A DNA stretch of 64,000 bases from NCBI GenBank assembly GCA_015832175.1, contig WJXW01000012.1:392001-456000 (forward strand). Direction: 5' to 3'. A program made the translations under genes and the position numbers. Shown here one piece after another: positions 44,157 through 54,031 of this stretch. This stretch comes from Paraphaeosphaeria minitans (Eukaryota; Ascomycota; Dothideomycetes; Pleosporales; Didymosphaeriaceae). The notes under the pieces are model-generated. The model saw nothing but the letters and a program-made list of their open reading frames with translations. It had not been told where the DNA came from and did no database searches. The stretch's first letter is position 1; every line of letters starts with the position of its first letter.

Positions 44157-46492
44157 GCACGATGTCTTATCTTCTCTTCTTCCGTCACGAGGATGAGGTA
44201 CTCATGGGAATCGAGGTTATCCATTCGAGCGAAGCGTCTGAGCGCTTGATGGAAACCTACTACAACTCTCGTATCCGACTTGAAGAAATTGGTCCTCTGA
44301 ATCACTGGATGGATGAGCCTGCACAAAATTTTTGTTCCAATTCAGTTAAGAGAAATGATCGCGAGAGGAGTTTGCCGGTCTGATCGAGAAGAACCGGAAC
44401 GAGAAACTTTCAACCCTCATCTTGCGGCTTGAAGAGTGCCTTGAGCGCACTGAACAGCGTTCATGATGTTCACGGTTCAAGCGTTGGTCCTTCGACTTCA
44501 GCTAGGGTTGCACAGCTCCCACTTTTCCTCTTCTTGTTCGCTTAGATTTCACTTGGGCAACCGTCTTTTGCCTACCACGAACGACTTACGACTCCCGATT
44601 TACGGATGACGCCTGCTGCCCAATACCCAGAGTTTTTTTTTCGGCTTTCTACCATGCGCTCCACAGCATATCTTTCGATGACTTTTCTTCTGGAAATCCA
44701 CACTTCAGCACCATGTCTTTCGATACCCCCTTTCCGAAATATGCAACAACACCAACCGTTTCGTGGAAGCTTCGCGTCATTATCCGACAATGCGAACACG
44801 TTCAGTTCTTCCGTTGCAACATGGCTTTGACTCTATTGACAAAGCCAAGCTTCGTTTCTGGACACCACCTCGAAACTTTAAACAAAATCACATCGTAATA
44901 TTGCTTTTGGCAAACCTACGTTTATCAACGTTTCATGCTTGAGCTTCAACTAATGCGGCAAACGGTCTACCGGTGTTTATCAACGTCTGGTCCTGGCTCT
45001 CTTTTGGACGGTACTTGTTCACCTGATCGACAACGGCTCTCCTTCTGGTAGGAGTCTTGCAAAGAACCCTTGATCTTCGTCCTTGGACTCTGTTTGTCCA
45101 TAGCTGGTTACCTCTTGCCGGCAATGCTTTGCTTTTACTTTTAAGATGTTCTGGCTTATCGGTTGGTCATCGGCCGCCAATCACTTGGTGGCCTACCTTA
45201 CTCACCTCCTTCTTCTGGCCTTCGGAACTGGAAACTGAATCTGGACCTTCCTCGATTACCGGTTAACAAGTTTATGCGAACAATATAGATGGATTTCGAT
45301 TACCCCTTGGTTGCACGTGCCCTCTACTATGGTCTCAACGATTGCATTCTGATGGATTTGGACTCTATTCATGGAGGACATTTGGCGAACGGTATACCTC
45401 AGTAGCGTCCATGGCTTTTGTCGATGAACTGGTTTAGACTAGGCATAATTTGCGGTACCTGTCTTTTGGCGGACCTTGGGAAGATTGCCCTTCAGCTGGA
45501 TGTCAGCAAAACATGGTTTACTTTGATTTTCCTTCTGACAATGCATGTGTCGTCCATCGCGACGGACATGGTAGCAGTTATATAGGGGCATTTGTAGTCC
45601 AGGTGCCTGTGAGCAGCCCTTTGCAAGGATTATATATGCGTTACACCTGTGCCGAATGACCGTGGTGACGTCGTCTTTGGGATTTGAATGTGGAGCTGAC
45701 GCGTTGGACTTTGTTCAGATGCATGTAATGCGCCGTGCGTGGGCGGTATAGGTAAGCTGGACGGAACTGCGAGTCTTTTGTGCTTTCTGCTCGCTGTCAC
45801 AAATCTTCGATTGCAGCTCGCCATGGCTACCTATCCTACCGTGATCCCGCTTCCCCGCTTCACTCCAACGCCATCGCTCCATCGCGCGCAGCCGTCTCCT
45901 CCGTCGCCCGTCGTAAGCGCGGCTCTAGACCATCCTAGATCTCTCATTGACCAGCGGCACCTGGACTCGTGTGCCAGACGAGATGGCAGACGAGATGGAG
46001 GATGCGCATCGCACCTTCGTCTTCACGAGCTCTGAGACTGCGATCGGATCCTAGACTCCATGGCTGCTGTCATGCCCACGACTCACGCCCACGTAGAGAA
46101 CGATGCCACCATCCCAGGACACCCCGTCCAGGACCCCATCCCCGCCCCAGGAAAAGGCAGCACCTGCCCATCTCCCGTGGAAACAGTGCATTTCGCACGT
46201 CCGCGCGTCAATGCCGTACCGCGTGTGCGAGCGCTTCCAAGCGCGCAGGTCGAGGTACCGCATCTTCAAAGACGAGGCTGATATGGGACTGTGCGCTGTG
46301 CGCTGTGCGCTGTGCGATGGCGGGGTGTTGAGGGCAGTGTACAGTGCAAGTCTTTCACCGTGAAAGAAGTGGAAAGAGAAACGCGCGTGCGGGGGGAAAA
46401 CGTGGAATGAGCAATCAATCTATCGACAAGAATACTAGAAAAGGACATGAAAGAAAAAGCGCTCCCCAAACCATCATCACGCTGACCCTAAC
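44157..46492. other. Intergenic between convergent genes, no gene recognised
   Basis: About 2.3 kb without a supportable gene. A 7-bp array (CTGTGCG, four copies, 46289-46316) is present. The frames at 45739-46035 and 46060-46331 are open but have no motif and no splice support. The central part (44400-45660) is richer in A/T and stops than the coding flanks. Confidence 0.45.
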
Positions 46493-48218
46493 CTACACGA
46501 AAGACACCCCTGGAAACCCCACCAGGGTAGTTCTTCTTACGCCACTCCAACGGAAGGGATTCCCATCACCCCGGCAGATGAAGACCTCTGGCGGCAAGGA
46601 AGCGTTCTTCAGATACCTTTGGACCACATCCTCGGTGCAGGGCGAATCTCCAGAAAAGGTCGTGTGTCCAATGCCCTGTTGCTCAAGCAATCTCGAGCCC
46701 CTGAACTTTTTGGTCATTTTGCGTGCGCCTTGGATGGGCGTCACAGGGTCAATGCTGATACTTAGAAACAGTATTGGATTGGCAGTTGTATTCACACCTA
46801 GTCGTTCAGGGTAGACGACTTGAGACCGAGGGGCCCTGATGGACATATGACGACACATTGCGGCCGCTGAAGCCAAGCCTTCGCCCATGTATCTTGATGT
46901 GTTGTACTCAGTATTGACGTGTATTATGAAATCATTGAAAGAGGAGAGATTATGGCGGCCGTCGGCGTCGGTGCAAGCGATGAAAAATCGTGCTTCGAAA
47001 TCCAACCCATCGTAGAGTAACCCCCGAGGGTTCAGCTCGTCCAGCGACTCTATTTCGTCTCTCTCTCTGAAACCCCTTTGAATCGCTCGCTCCAAATCGG
47101 CCAGAAAGGATGCCAAGGTCGAGAAGTAATTTTTAGGGTCGTGGATAGCTTTGCTAACGCTTTGTCTGAAATCTCTGGAATTAAAAAAATAGCCGCCATT
47201 TTCGATATGGGTCGTCCACGTGGCCAGTTTAGCATTGATTGCATTGAAGCGTTGTTTGATGCGAGACACTGAATGGTCCCAGAATTTGCAGGAAGAGGGA
47301 CCAGCCTCTTGACACAAAGAAAAGAATTCCTCAAGATCGCGATCAGCGTCAACGATATTGGCTGTCCAATCTCCGGAAAAGTAAGCCTCCGCGTCTGGTA
47401 CACTATCCAAGATCAAGCGGCCTACTCGGCGAGGGCATCGATCTGCAAAAGCAGCTCCCAAAATTGGCCCGTACGAAGCGCCGTAGTACCATAGCTGTGA
47501 GGTTGAGGGGTCTTCCCCCTTGGATTGTGCGAGCCACTCTGTATATCGCAGCATATTTGATGCTATAGCAACAGTATTCACATACCTGGCGGTCGAATTT
47601 CGTCCGGCCTGAGCTTGAGTACATCGATCGCCGAAGACTCCTGTTTGATCCCATGTCCGTCTTAGTGTTTTGTTGTCATGGATATCAAACGGTGTAGGAA
47701 AGTGGAGATAGTTTTGTACGACGGTTCTGCGTAACAGGACAGGCCCGGGTAGGAATTTCCCACGCCTCGTGGATCAAAGCTGACTATGTTGTGCTCCCAT
47801 CCCAGCCTCTGGCGTATGGCGTCGATGCCATCCACCATAACTTCTATACCCGAAGCGCCTGGTCCTCCAGGATTGAAGAGGATATCCTGGGGGTCCTTCG
47901 ATTTCTCATCAGCAGGCGACTTCACAAACCCAATTGCCACAGTTCCAAGTGAGGAATCATCGTGGTCGAGCGGCATCCTCAGAACCATGCACTGGAACCA
48001 GTAGTGGCAGGGCTGCCAGTCGGTATTCGCCGAAGCTTTAAGCTATGATTGTCACTTTAGCCTGTGATCGGACCTAGAGGAAATGCACACACCTTTTTGA
48101 AGACGTCTCGCATTTCGGATCGCTCGTCAAAACCTGACTCGGGCGGCGGCGTCGGCGAAGCAAACACACCCAACCCAGCGCCCAGCGCCACTCCAACCGC
48201 AAGGATCGAGGATCTCAT
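46493..48218 (-). CDS. Secreted S33 (TAP-like) alpha/beta-hydrolase peptidase, interrupted by a frameshift
   Basis: Exon 1 (48218-48093, 42 codons) encodes a signal peptide (MRSSILAVGVALGAGLGVFA). A 50-bp intron follows; exon 2 runs 48042-46493. The protein has CHYWFQCMVLRMPLDH, the oxyanion-loop block FNPGGPGASGIE, FDPRGVGNS, the nucleophile elbow YYGASYGPILG (near 232), the acid in SIDPVTPIQGA (near 474) and the His in GIGHTTF (near 502), with the C-terminal TAP-like domain. This is the family of tripeptidyl/prolyl aminopeptidase-like hydrolases. The reading frame breaks between CYAEPSYK and YLHFPTPFDIHDN at a four-base homopolymer (47713-47716): exon 2 is 1550 nt, one short of a multiple of three. 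Either one base was lost (real mutation, making a pseudogene) or the assembly has an error. The rest of the gene is intact. Confidence 0.8.
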
Positions 48219-48603
48219 GTCGGATGACAATCATGAAGAATAAATGCGGAAAGGAGAAGCAGTGCAGGGAACAAGAGATGCCGAGAGGCCGACCGGTCAC
48301 GCGTCGCAGTGGAGCAGTCGTGGTGGTGCAGGAGAGAGAGAGCATAGCGAAGGCCGAGAACATGACGATGGCGGTGACGATGTGTTAGGAGAGGAGTAAG
48401 GGACGGTGGGTGCGCGATTTCTGTATTGTGTGCCGAGGAGCAAGGGAGGGAAGGCGCAAATTTGTACCCCAAAAGCGGAAGCAACGACCAAATCTTCCGA
48501 TCGCATATATTCATGTATCCCATCCCGATCGTGGACTTTGTATATCATCTTGCCAACCTGCGGGTATCTCTCCGTTCATCCTTCCATCCTCCCCAACATC
48601 TCC
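48219..48603. other. S33 peptidase promoter / MON1 3' flank
   Basis: Roughly 385 bp. Frames here are short and partly repetitive; nothing is supportable. Confidence 0.5.
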
Positions 48604-51008
48604 CTAAAATACCGCACCCCCAATGATAAACACCCTCTCCTCCTCGCTCCTCACCCACTGCACAACCTGATTCGCCGCCACCGCCAACGCCTGCCTACTC
48701 GTCCTCCCATCCGCAACAGCATACAGCTCAAACAGCGGGGTACTCCATGTCAAGCTAATAACACTCACACTCATCTCGTAGTGTATCTTCAGACTCGCCG
48801 GCTTGTTATGGAGGTGGCTGTGCAGGAGCGAGTACAGGTTTAGCAATCTACGACGATCGACCGGGGTAGCGAAGTGCGGGGAGAACGATGGCGAGAAGAA
48901 CTGCACGTTGCCGCGCGACTTGTAGAGAAAGTGGCGTAGGACGGTGCCGGGGACGAGGTCGGTGGCGAGGGGGCGGCCGAGGTGGACGGATTGGCGGATC
49001 GCGGATATGCCGCCGTTGCGTTGGAGTTGCTGGCGCAGTGTGTTAGCGAGTGTAATCCATGCAGATAGGGGTTGAACGAAAGCGAAATGCGGGATGGAAA
49101 GGTGAGTTACGTCCGTGGAAGCTCCGTGGCGGATGGTCGGAGGATGTCGACAGGCCGGTTCCGACATCCTCCCTATTACCTTTTTTTTTTCTTTACGCTT
49201 CGGCCAGATATTTCGGTCTCGGCCGATGCTGTCGTATTCCATGTGATGCTGGTCCTGGCTGTTGATCCTGGATCCTCTCTTGTCTCCGGAAAATCGCGCG
49301 GCACTCACTCGGTCCTCGCTCGGCGGTCACGATACGAAAAGAAAAAGACGAGACTCACCTCAACCAAGTCATCGCGCATCCCCCTCATCTCAAAGAAGCC
49401 TTCCTTCTCCGCACTAATAAGCAACACCGCTACCTCGTCCGGGTCGCCCTCGCTGCTCTTTGGCCGTTCCTGTATGGGCTCGCTCGGATGTTCCAGGTTC
49501 AAGAAGCTGACGTACATGTACAAGTACCCGGTGTTGTTGAAGCCTGGCAAACACAGAGGGATCCAATTCTCGCCTCCGCCTGCTTTTACGCTGCCGGCTT
49601 CGAAGAGCATGTTGAAGATGAGTTGCAGATCGCCGGGGTGGAGGGAGTGCTTCTTGGGTCGGATGACCGAGACGAGTTTTCCAGAGGCGACGATTAGACC
49701 GTAGAGGAGATTGGGCGACCGTGTTTTTAGTAGTGTATTATTGATTGTTTGCCGGTGGGACTTTCGCAGCTTGAGGCATTCGAGGGCGCCGAGTAGCGTG
49801 GAAGGTGAACCACGAGTGAAGCCATCTGCCAGAGCAGAAAGTAAAGTCTCAGTACCTTGGAGTGGTCTCCGTAAGTCGTAGTTCGCACGCGCAGCGAACA
49901 TGCGTTGCATTGCTGGGAGTGTGAGGGTCGAGAGTATCTGCATATACAGCGCATCAAGCTGTGCCCGCAGCTGGGTATCACTTTCGGGGAGACGCGTGAT
50001 GGCGACGAGATTGAGCGGGCCTCTCGACATGACTACGAAGCGCACATCGCCGGCAGTGAAACCTCGCAGCGTATCGTCGGTAGACTGGTAGAAAGAGATG
50101 AGGGTCTGCACAACGCCCATGTAGTTCGTAATGAGCTGGTCATCGCCATGCCGGCTATATATGGGTTTTCCCGCAGACGACAGAATGAGAAAGTGCTTCA
50201 TCTTCGCGCGCCATACTCTCATGATTGATTCTATATAGCTATCAGCACGAGTCCGCCTCACGTTTGCTATAGGCAAGAACAGGTGTGAATGGCGCTGACC
50301 TTCATTCGAATTATCCTGCGCCATTTGCTCAACCTCGTCGAATTCATTCGCGAACGCTTCTTCGAAGACGGGGTCCGACGCGAACATGCTTGGCGCTTCC
50401 TGAAAGTGTTGCCCTAGGGAAGCGAGCAGTGTCTTCTCGTGGATGACCATGCCTTCGCCTAACATGCTTTCTGCATCCAGCCCAACCTCTGCAGCAGGTG
50501 CGATGCTCGCTATGCTCGCGCTGTCCTCCCCATCGCTAGTATTCCCCAATGAGCCAAGGTTCAGGCCAAAATACGACCGCGGTTTCGGTGCACGCGACGA
50601 GCTGGGTTCTCTTGAATTGTTCTTGTGGTTCGTCGAGTCTGCGAATGAAAGCTGCGTTGTTGCTTTGGACACCAGGCGTGGCCTGCCTGGTGTTATAGAG
50701 TGCGAGGTGGTAGGGCGTGAAGCAGAGTCGAACGGGTTCAGATTCGGGCGCAGAGGCAGCGGCGGGGGCGTTCCTTCTCTTGACACACCAGATGCGAGCG
50801 ACAATCCCGAAGTAGACGTCTTCCTAGACAAGCTGTTTATTATGTTGATCGTGGGATTGATAAAGTCCTGCTGCTCGACATGGTCGCTCTTCTTGGGCGC
50901 CGGCGCCGGCGAGCTTGGTGCGTTGAATTCAGTGCTGCCGGAAGCCGCAGAGGGCTCGGCGGAGGGCGTGTCGGTCATATCAACGGCATCTGTGGTCATC
51001 GGCAGCAT
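48604..51008 (-). CDS. MON1: Vacuolar fusion protein Mon1
   Basis: Modelled as exons 51008-50300, 50230-49359 and 49029-48604: 2007 nt, 668 residues. The N-terminal 230 residues are disordered and Ser/Pro-rich, followed by the first longin domain (KMKHFLILSSAGKPIYSRHGDD near 246), the second (TLLKTRSPNLLYGLIVASGKLVSVIRPK, location only, about 455), WIPLCLPGFNNTGYLYMYVSFL and the third (LRHFLYKSRGNVQFFSP). With Ccz1, Mon1 forms the Rab7/Ypt7 guanine-nucleotide exchange factor on late endosomes and vacuoles. Two points are unusual. The 69-bp segment 50299-50231 has splice signals (GTCAGC, CTGAT, TATATAG) but is also open in frame, so the first intron may be optional. The second intron (49358-49030) is 329 bp against about 50 bp elsewhere. 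The start could also be one of the closely following ATGs. Confidence 0.92.
49139..49172. repeat. Perfect 11-bp inverted repeat inside the long MON1 intron
   Basis: GGAGGATGTCG (49139-49149) and CGACATCCTCC (49162-49172) are exact reverse complements separated by 12 bases, giving a stable potential hairpin in the intron transcript. Nothing similar was noticed in the shorter introns of the window. Confidence 0.85.
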
Positions 51009-51498
51009 TTACTGCGGGGTGGACAGCGAGCTATCAAGGTGGGTGGTTCGGACATGGTGCAAGGTGCCGAAGTGTGAACATCGTGACGTGACGTGCATCT
51101 TATCCCCAGTGTGGACCGTGCCCGGTGCCCGCTCCGTGTATTGGCCAATCAATTTAATCCACTCGCGGCAAATGAAGACGACAAGCAGTGTCTGGTACGA
51201 TTGCAGCATGGAGGACAAAGAATACATGGAGAAATAATTTGAGTATCTCAATTTGCCTGGATATCTACAGCTGAACCATACAGAAGCCCACCAATGACAC
51301 CAAAGCGTGTGGTTCCAGACTCGGAGAAATCTATGCAATCCGTTAGTGAATCGTCAATGCCGCGCAAGTGAAATGCAACAGAACAAAGAAAGCCACAGAA
51401 AATCAAATACTAAGGAAGCCTCATTCATCCTTCAGCAAGGTCGGGCAGACAACAGACGGCTTCAGTTCAGTTCAGACACGTACTGTTCCGCCCTCACC
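51009..51498. other. MON1 promoter / phosphatase 3' flank
   Basis: About 490 bp between two minus-strand genes. No motif-bearing frame. Confidence 0.5.
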
Positions 51499-52953
51499 TC
51501 ACTCCACCTCCGAGTTCGAGAACAGCTCAGCCTCAAGCTGCGCCCTCTCGTTTTCGACGCCTTCACTGCCACACCCAGACTTCTGCCTCTTCAAACCCGG
51601 TCCCTCAGGCGTAGCGTCCGACCTGCGCCGCGTGACGCCCATCTTCTCCGCGTCCTCCTCATGCTGACTAATCCACCTCTCGCGCCAGCGGTCGCGGATA
51701 ACATCGTAGATGAAGGCGAGCTGTGGCTCGCTCTGCACCATCATCATGCGCTGTTCTCTCAGAAGACTGACAACGCCGAGAACGGGGTCCTCGGTGTCTG
51801 CCACCTCATCGAGGCTGCCGTCGTCGAGCTCCTGCAGCAGCCAGTCCAGCGCGATGAAGGTCCCGCTGCGGCCGACGCCTGCGCTGCAGTGCACGATGCG
51901 CGGATTCGTCGAATTGTCTGCATTTTTCTCCCTGCTCACAGCGATCAGGCGGAGGAGGGCCGCGCGGTCGGCGCCCTCGGGGACGAGGAAGTCGGGCCAG
52001 CCGCCGAAGAGTAGGTGCCATACTGTCCGCGAGTCGCTGCCGTCTTCGGGCGTCATGTGAAGTTCCCGAATCTGTGCCCGGGCTTCGTGGTCTTCTTCTA
52101 GGGTTGCGAGATGTAGTTCGTGGATGAAGCTGTCCTCGTATTCGTCGTGGGCATTCAGGCGCAGGGTCGGGGTTTCGAGGGATTGCGGGTAGTATGGGTA
52201 GCATTTCTCGCGCGAGGCTTCGTAGGTCTGGGTGAGCATTACGATGACAGCCGGTGTGGTGGTTTCGTGCCATATCATGCGCCAAAAGTGCGAGTAGGTG
52301 TCGATTTTGGGGCCCTATTTCACGGCGGTCAGCCAGAAGGTCCATGTTCCCCTCGCGACCAACGTACCTGCGTTGCGATGTATTTTAGCACCTTGTCCGA
52401 ACTACTCGATCTGAGCTCCACGGGCGAAGCATTGATATAGTCGTTGGTCCCGTCTGGGACTAGTAAGCGAACGCGATTGCTCTGGTAGGGATCGACATTC
52501 AAGTATCTATTTCGGTCCTTTACGTCGTCGCCGGTGCATCGGGCCCACTGCGAAGGCTGCTGCTCGGGGTCGCCATCCTGGTGCTGTAGGCCTTGCAGCA
52601 CGCGCCGGCGCTGCTCCCACTCGAGATCAATGAACTTCTGGTGTATGTCTGCGCTTAGTCAGCAGCTAGCGCTGTGTATACTCTGGAGGCACATTCTACC
52701 TGCCTGGTCTGCTCAAGTTTAAGAAGGCGGGGTATGGCGTGAGGTCGCGCTCGAGGGGCTGCTGCTGGCTTTGGGGTGTTTGGCCTACGTTGGGTATGAC
52801 GAGGCTCGGGGCGCTGGCCGAGGGCGTGAAGTAGGGGGTGAAGTTGGGTGTGTCGAGGGGGGAGGTGGCTGCAGAACGGGTGCTGTCCTTGCTGCGAGAA
52901 CGCTTGGAGGACGACGGCGAGGGCGGGACCTGCAGCGACTGGGAGGTTGCCAT
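51499..52953 (-). CDS. Classical protein tyrosine phosphatase
   Basis: Three exons: 52953-52704, 52648-52368 and 52314-51499 (250, 281 and 816 nt), 448 residues. The N-terminus is Ser/Pro-rich (MATSQSLQVPPSPSSSKRSR). The catalytic domain has KDRNRYLNVDPY, DYINAS, the block GPKIDTYSHFWRMIWHE, the WPD loop GGWPDF (near 277) and the signature HCSAGVGRSG with nucleophile Cys near 317, plus an acidic/charged C-terminus. Such PTPs remove phosphate from tyrosine, typically on MAP kinases (Ptp2/3 or Pyp1/2-like). Which pathway is not shown by sequence. The first intron (52703-52649, 55 bp) only keeps the frame if its donor is GC (CCAG|GCAGGT); the GT four bases downstream gives a total not divisible by three. 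Intron 2 (52367-52315) is canonical. Confidence 0.9.
52649..52703 (-). other. Apparent GC-AG intron in the phosphatase gene
   Basis: Reading the minus strand, exon 1 ends AGACCAG and the intron starts GCAGGT, has a CTGAC branch-like site (GCTGACTAAG) and ends GCGCAG. With this donor the protein reads FLNLSRP-D-IHQKFIDLEWEQ and the three exons sum to 1347 nt (449 codons). The GT donor at CAG|GTAGAA would add 4 nt and break the frame. Confidence 0.72.
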
Positions 52954-53629
52954 GCTCGCGTCTGACCTGGAGCGGCCTCCAAGTCTGGCCTTGCGCCGGA
53001 GGGCGCGAAGTTTATGCAGCTTGAAGAACTTGCAACGGGCGGCGCACGAGGCGGCGGCTTCTGGCAACGGGGGCACGTCAAAGTTGGAGGGCGGAACTGT
53101 GACTGTGGCGTCGGCGCGACGATAGGCTGGCAGGAGGGCGTGTTTCTCGTCGGCTGTCTGCAGAGCGATGCGCGTGTGTGCTGTGCGGTACAGCACATGG
53201 GCATGCAGTCTTAAGTATGATGTATAGCTGCCGGTCCTGGCAGCGCGATCGGTAATCCGTCCCAGCTGTGTCGCCCAGTGCAGAGGCAATGTGGGCGTGA
53301 TTGGCCACCCGATTCTTGCGCGCGCCGTCGTTGCGTGATCTGGACGCCTTTGCCAGGCCCTCCTCTGAGCAGCGACAAGCTTTGGGGATCCCAATTGTCG
53401 AGCCAAGTGGGCTACGACGTCCGAGGCGCCGGGTTGCGGACAGGGCTGCACGCGATTTGGTGGTGGGGAGCGCCCGAGCGTCGATCGGTAGGGAATGTGA
53501 TGTGCAAGGCGGACAGGCAGGCGGTTGAACCTCCCTCCCTCCCTCACCACACTCGCCCCCACCAGCACAGCGCCACAGCAACCTGTCGCATCACTTTTCA
53601 TCTTTGGAAGCGTGCATGTGACAGCAACA
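52954..53629. other. Divergent promoter region of the phosphatase and the Mrx7-like gene
   Basis: About 0.7 kb. A frame open from 53784 leads into phosphatase exon 1 on the minus strand, but its upstream part lacks conserved features, so I treat it as untranslated. Confidence 0.5.
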
Positions 53630-54031
53630 ATGGGTCTGCCGTGGTTCGCCTTGTTCGAAGTCAGTGTCCCCGGCCCACCCTGTGAACGTGGAACTAACGC
53701 CACCGAATGTAGGCCTGGGCAGTTGCGAAAGTACGCCACCCTTCCTCGCAGCCGCTGTTCGGTTTCCCACGATGCTGACGACACGGACAGCTCATCCGCA
53801 GCCCCACCTTCAACCGCGGCGTCCAGAAGGTGTACCGCAAGATCAACAGAATCCCCGACACGGAAGCCAAGAACGGGCTAGGACGTATGCCGTCACACTC
53901 TCCAACAGTCAATGCCAGTAGTTGCTGATGGCACACAAGGCACCGGCCCCTCCGCTTTCGATCACTTCCAAGATGAGGTGAAAGACCAGTTCCGCGAGCT
54001 CACATGGCAAAAGCGCCCACCGAAGCAGTGA
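53630..54031 (+). CDS. Small mitochondrial protein, Mrx7 (MIOREX component 7)-like
   Basis: Four exons: 53630-53659, 53713-53730, 53791-53884 and 53940-54031 (30, 18, 94 and 92 nt), 234 nt in all, 77 residues. It begins MGLPWFALFE, adds AWAVAK from the 18-nt micro-exon, continues LIRSPTFNRGVQKVYRKINR and ends in the helical, charged tail FDHFQDEVKDQFRELTWQKR. Introns are 53, 60 and 55 bp with GT/AG ends and CTRAY-like branch sites. The pattern of a short hydrophobic N-terminus, a LxxSPTFHR-like block and a C-terminal helix is what I know from small fungal proteins of the Mrx7 family, which associate with the mitochondrial ribosome/expression assemblies. Assignment rests on short similarity by eye. 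The gene is too fragmented to show as one open frame and would be missed by ORF calling. Confidence 0.62.

Noticed and set aside
47650..47760. An intron explaining the S33 frame change
   Set aside because: The only GT...AG pairs here are 14 or 37 bp long; the longer one gives the wrong frame and would delete the conserved GNS block.
52954..53784. N-terminal extension of the phosphatase exon 1 frame
   Set aside because: The upstream residues look like translated promoter sequence, and a good ATG lies at 52953 before the conserved Ser/Pro N-terminus.
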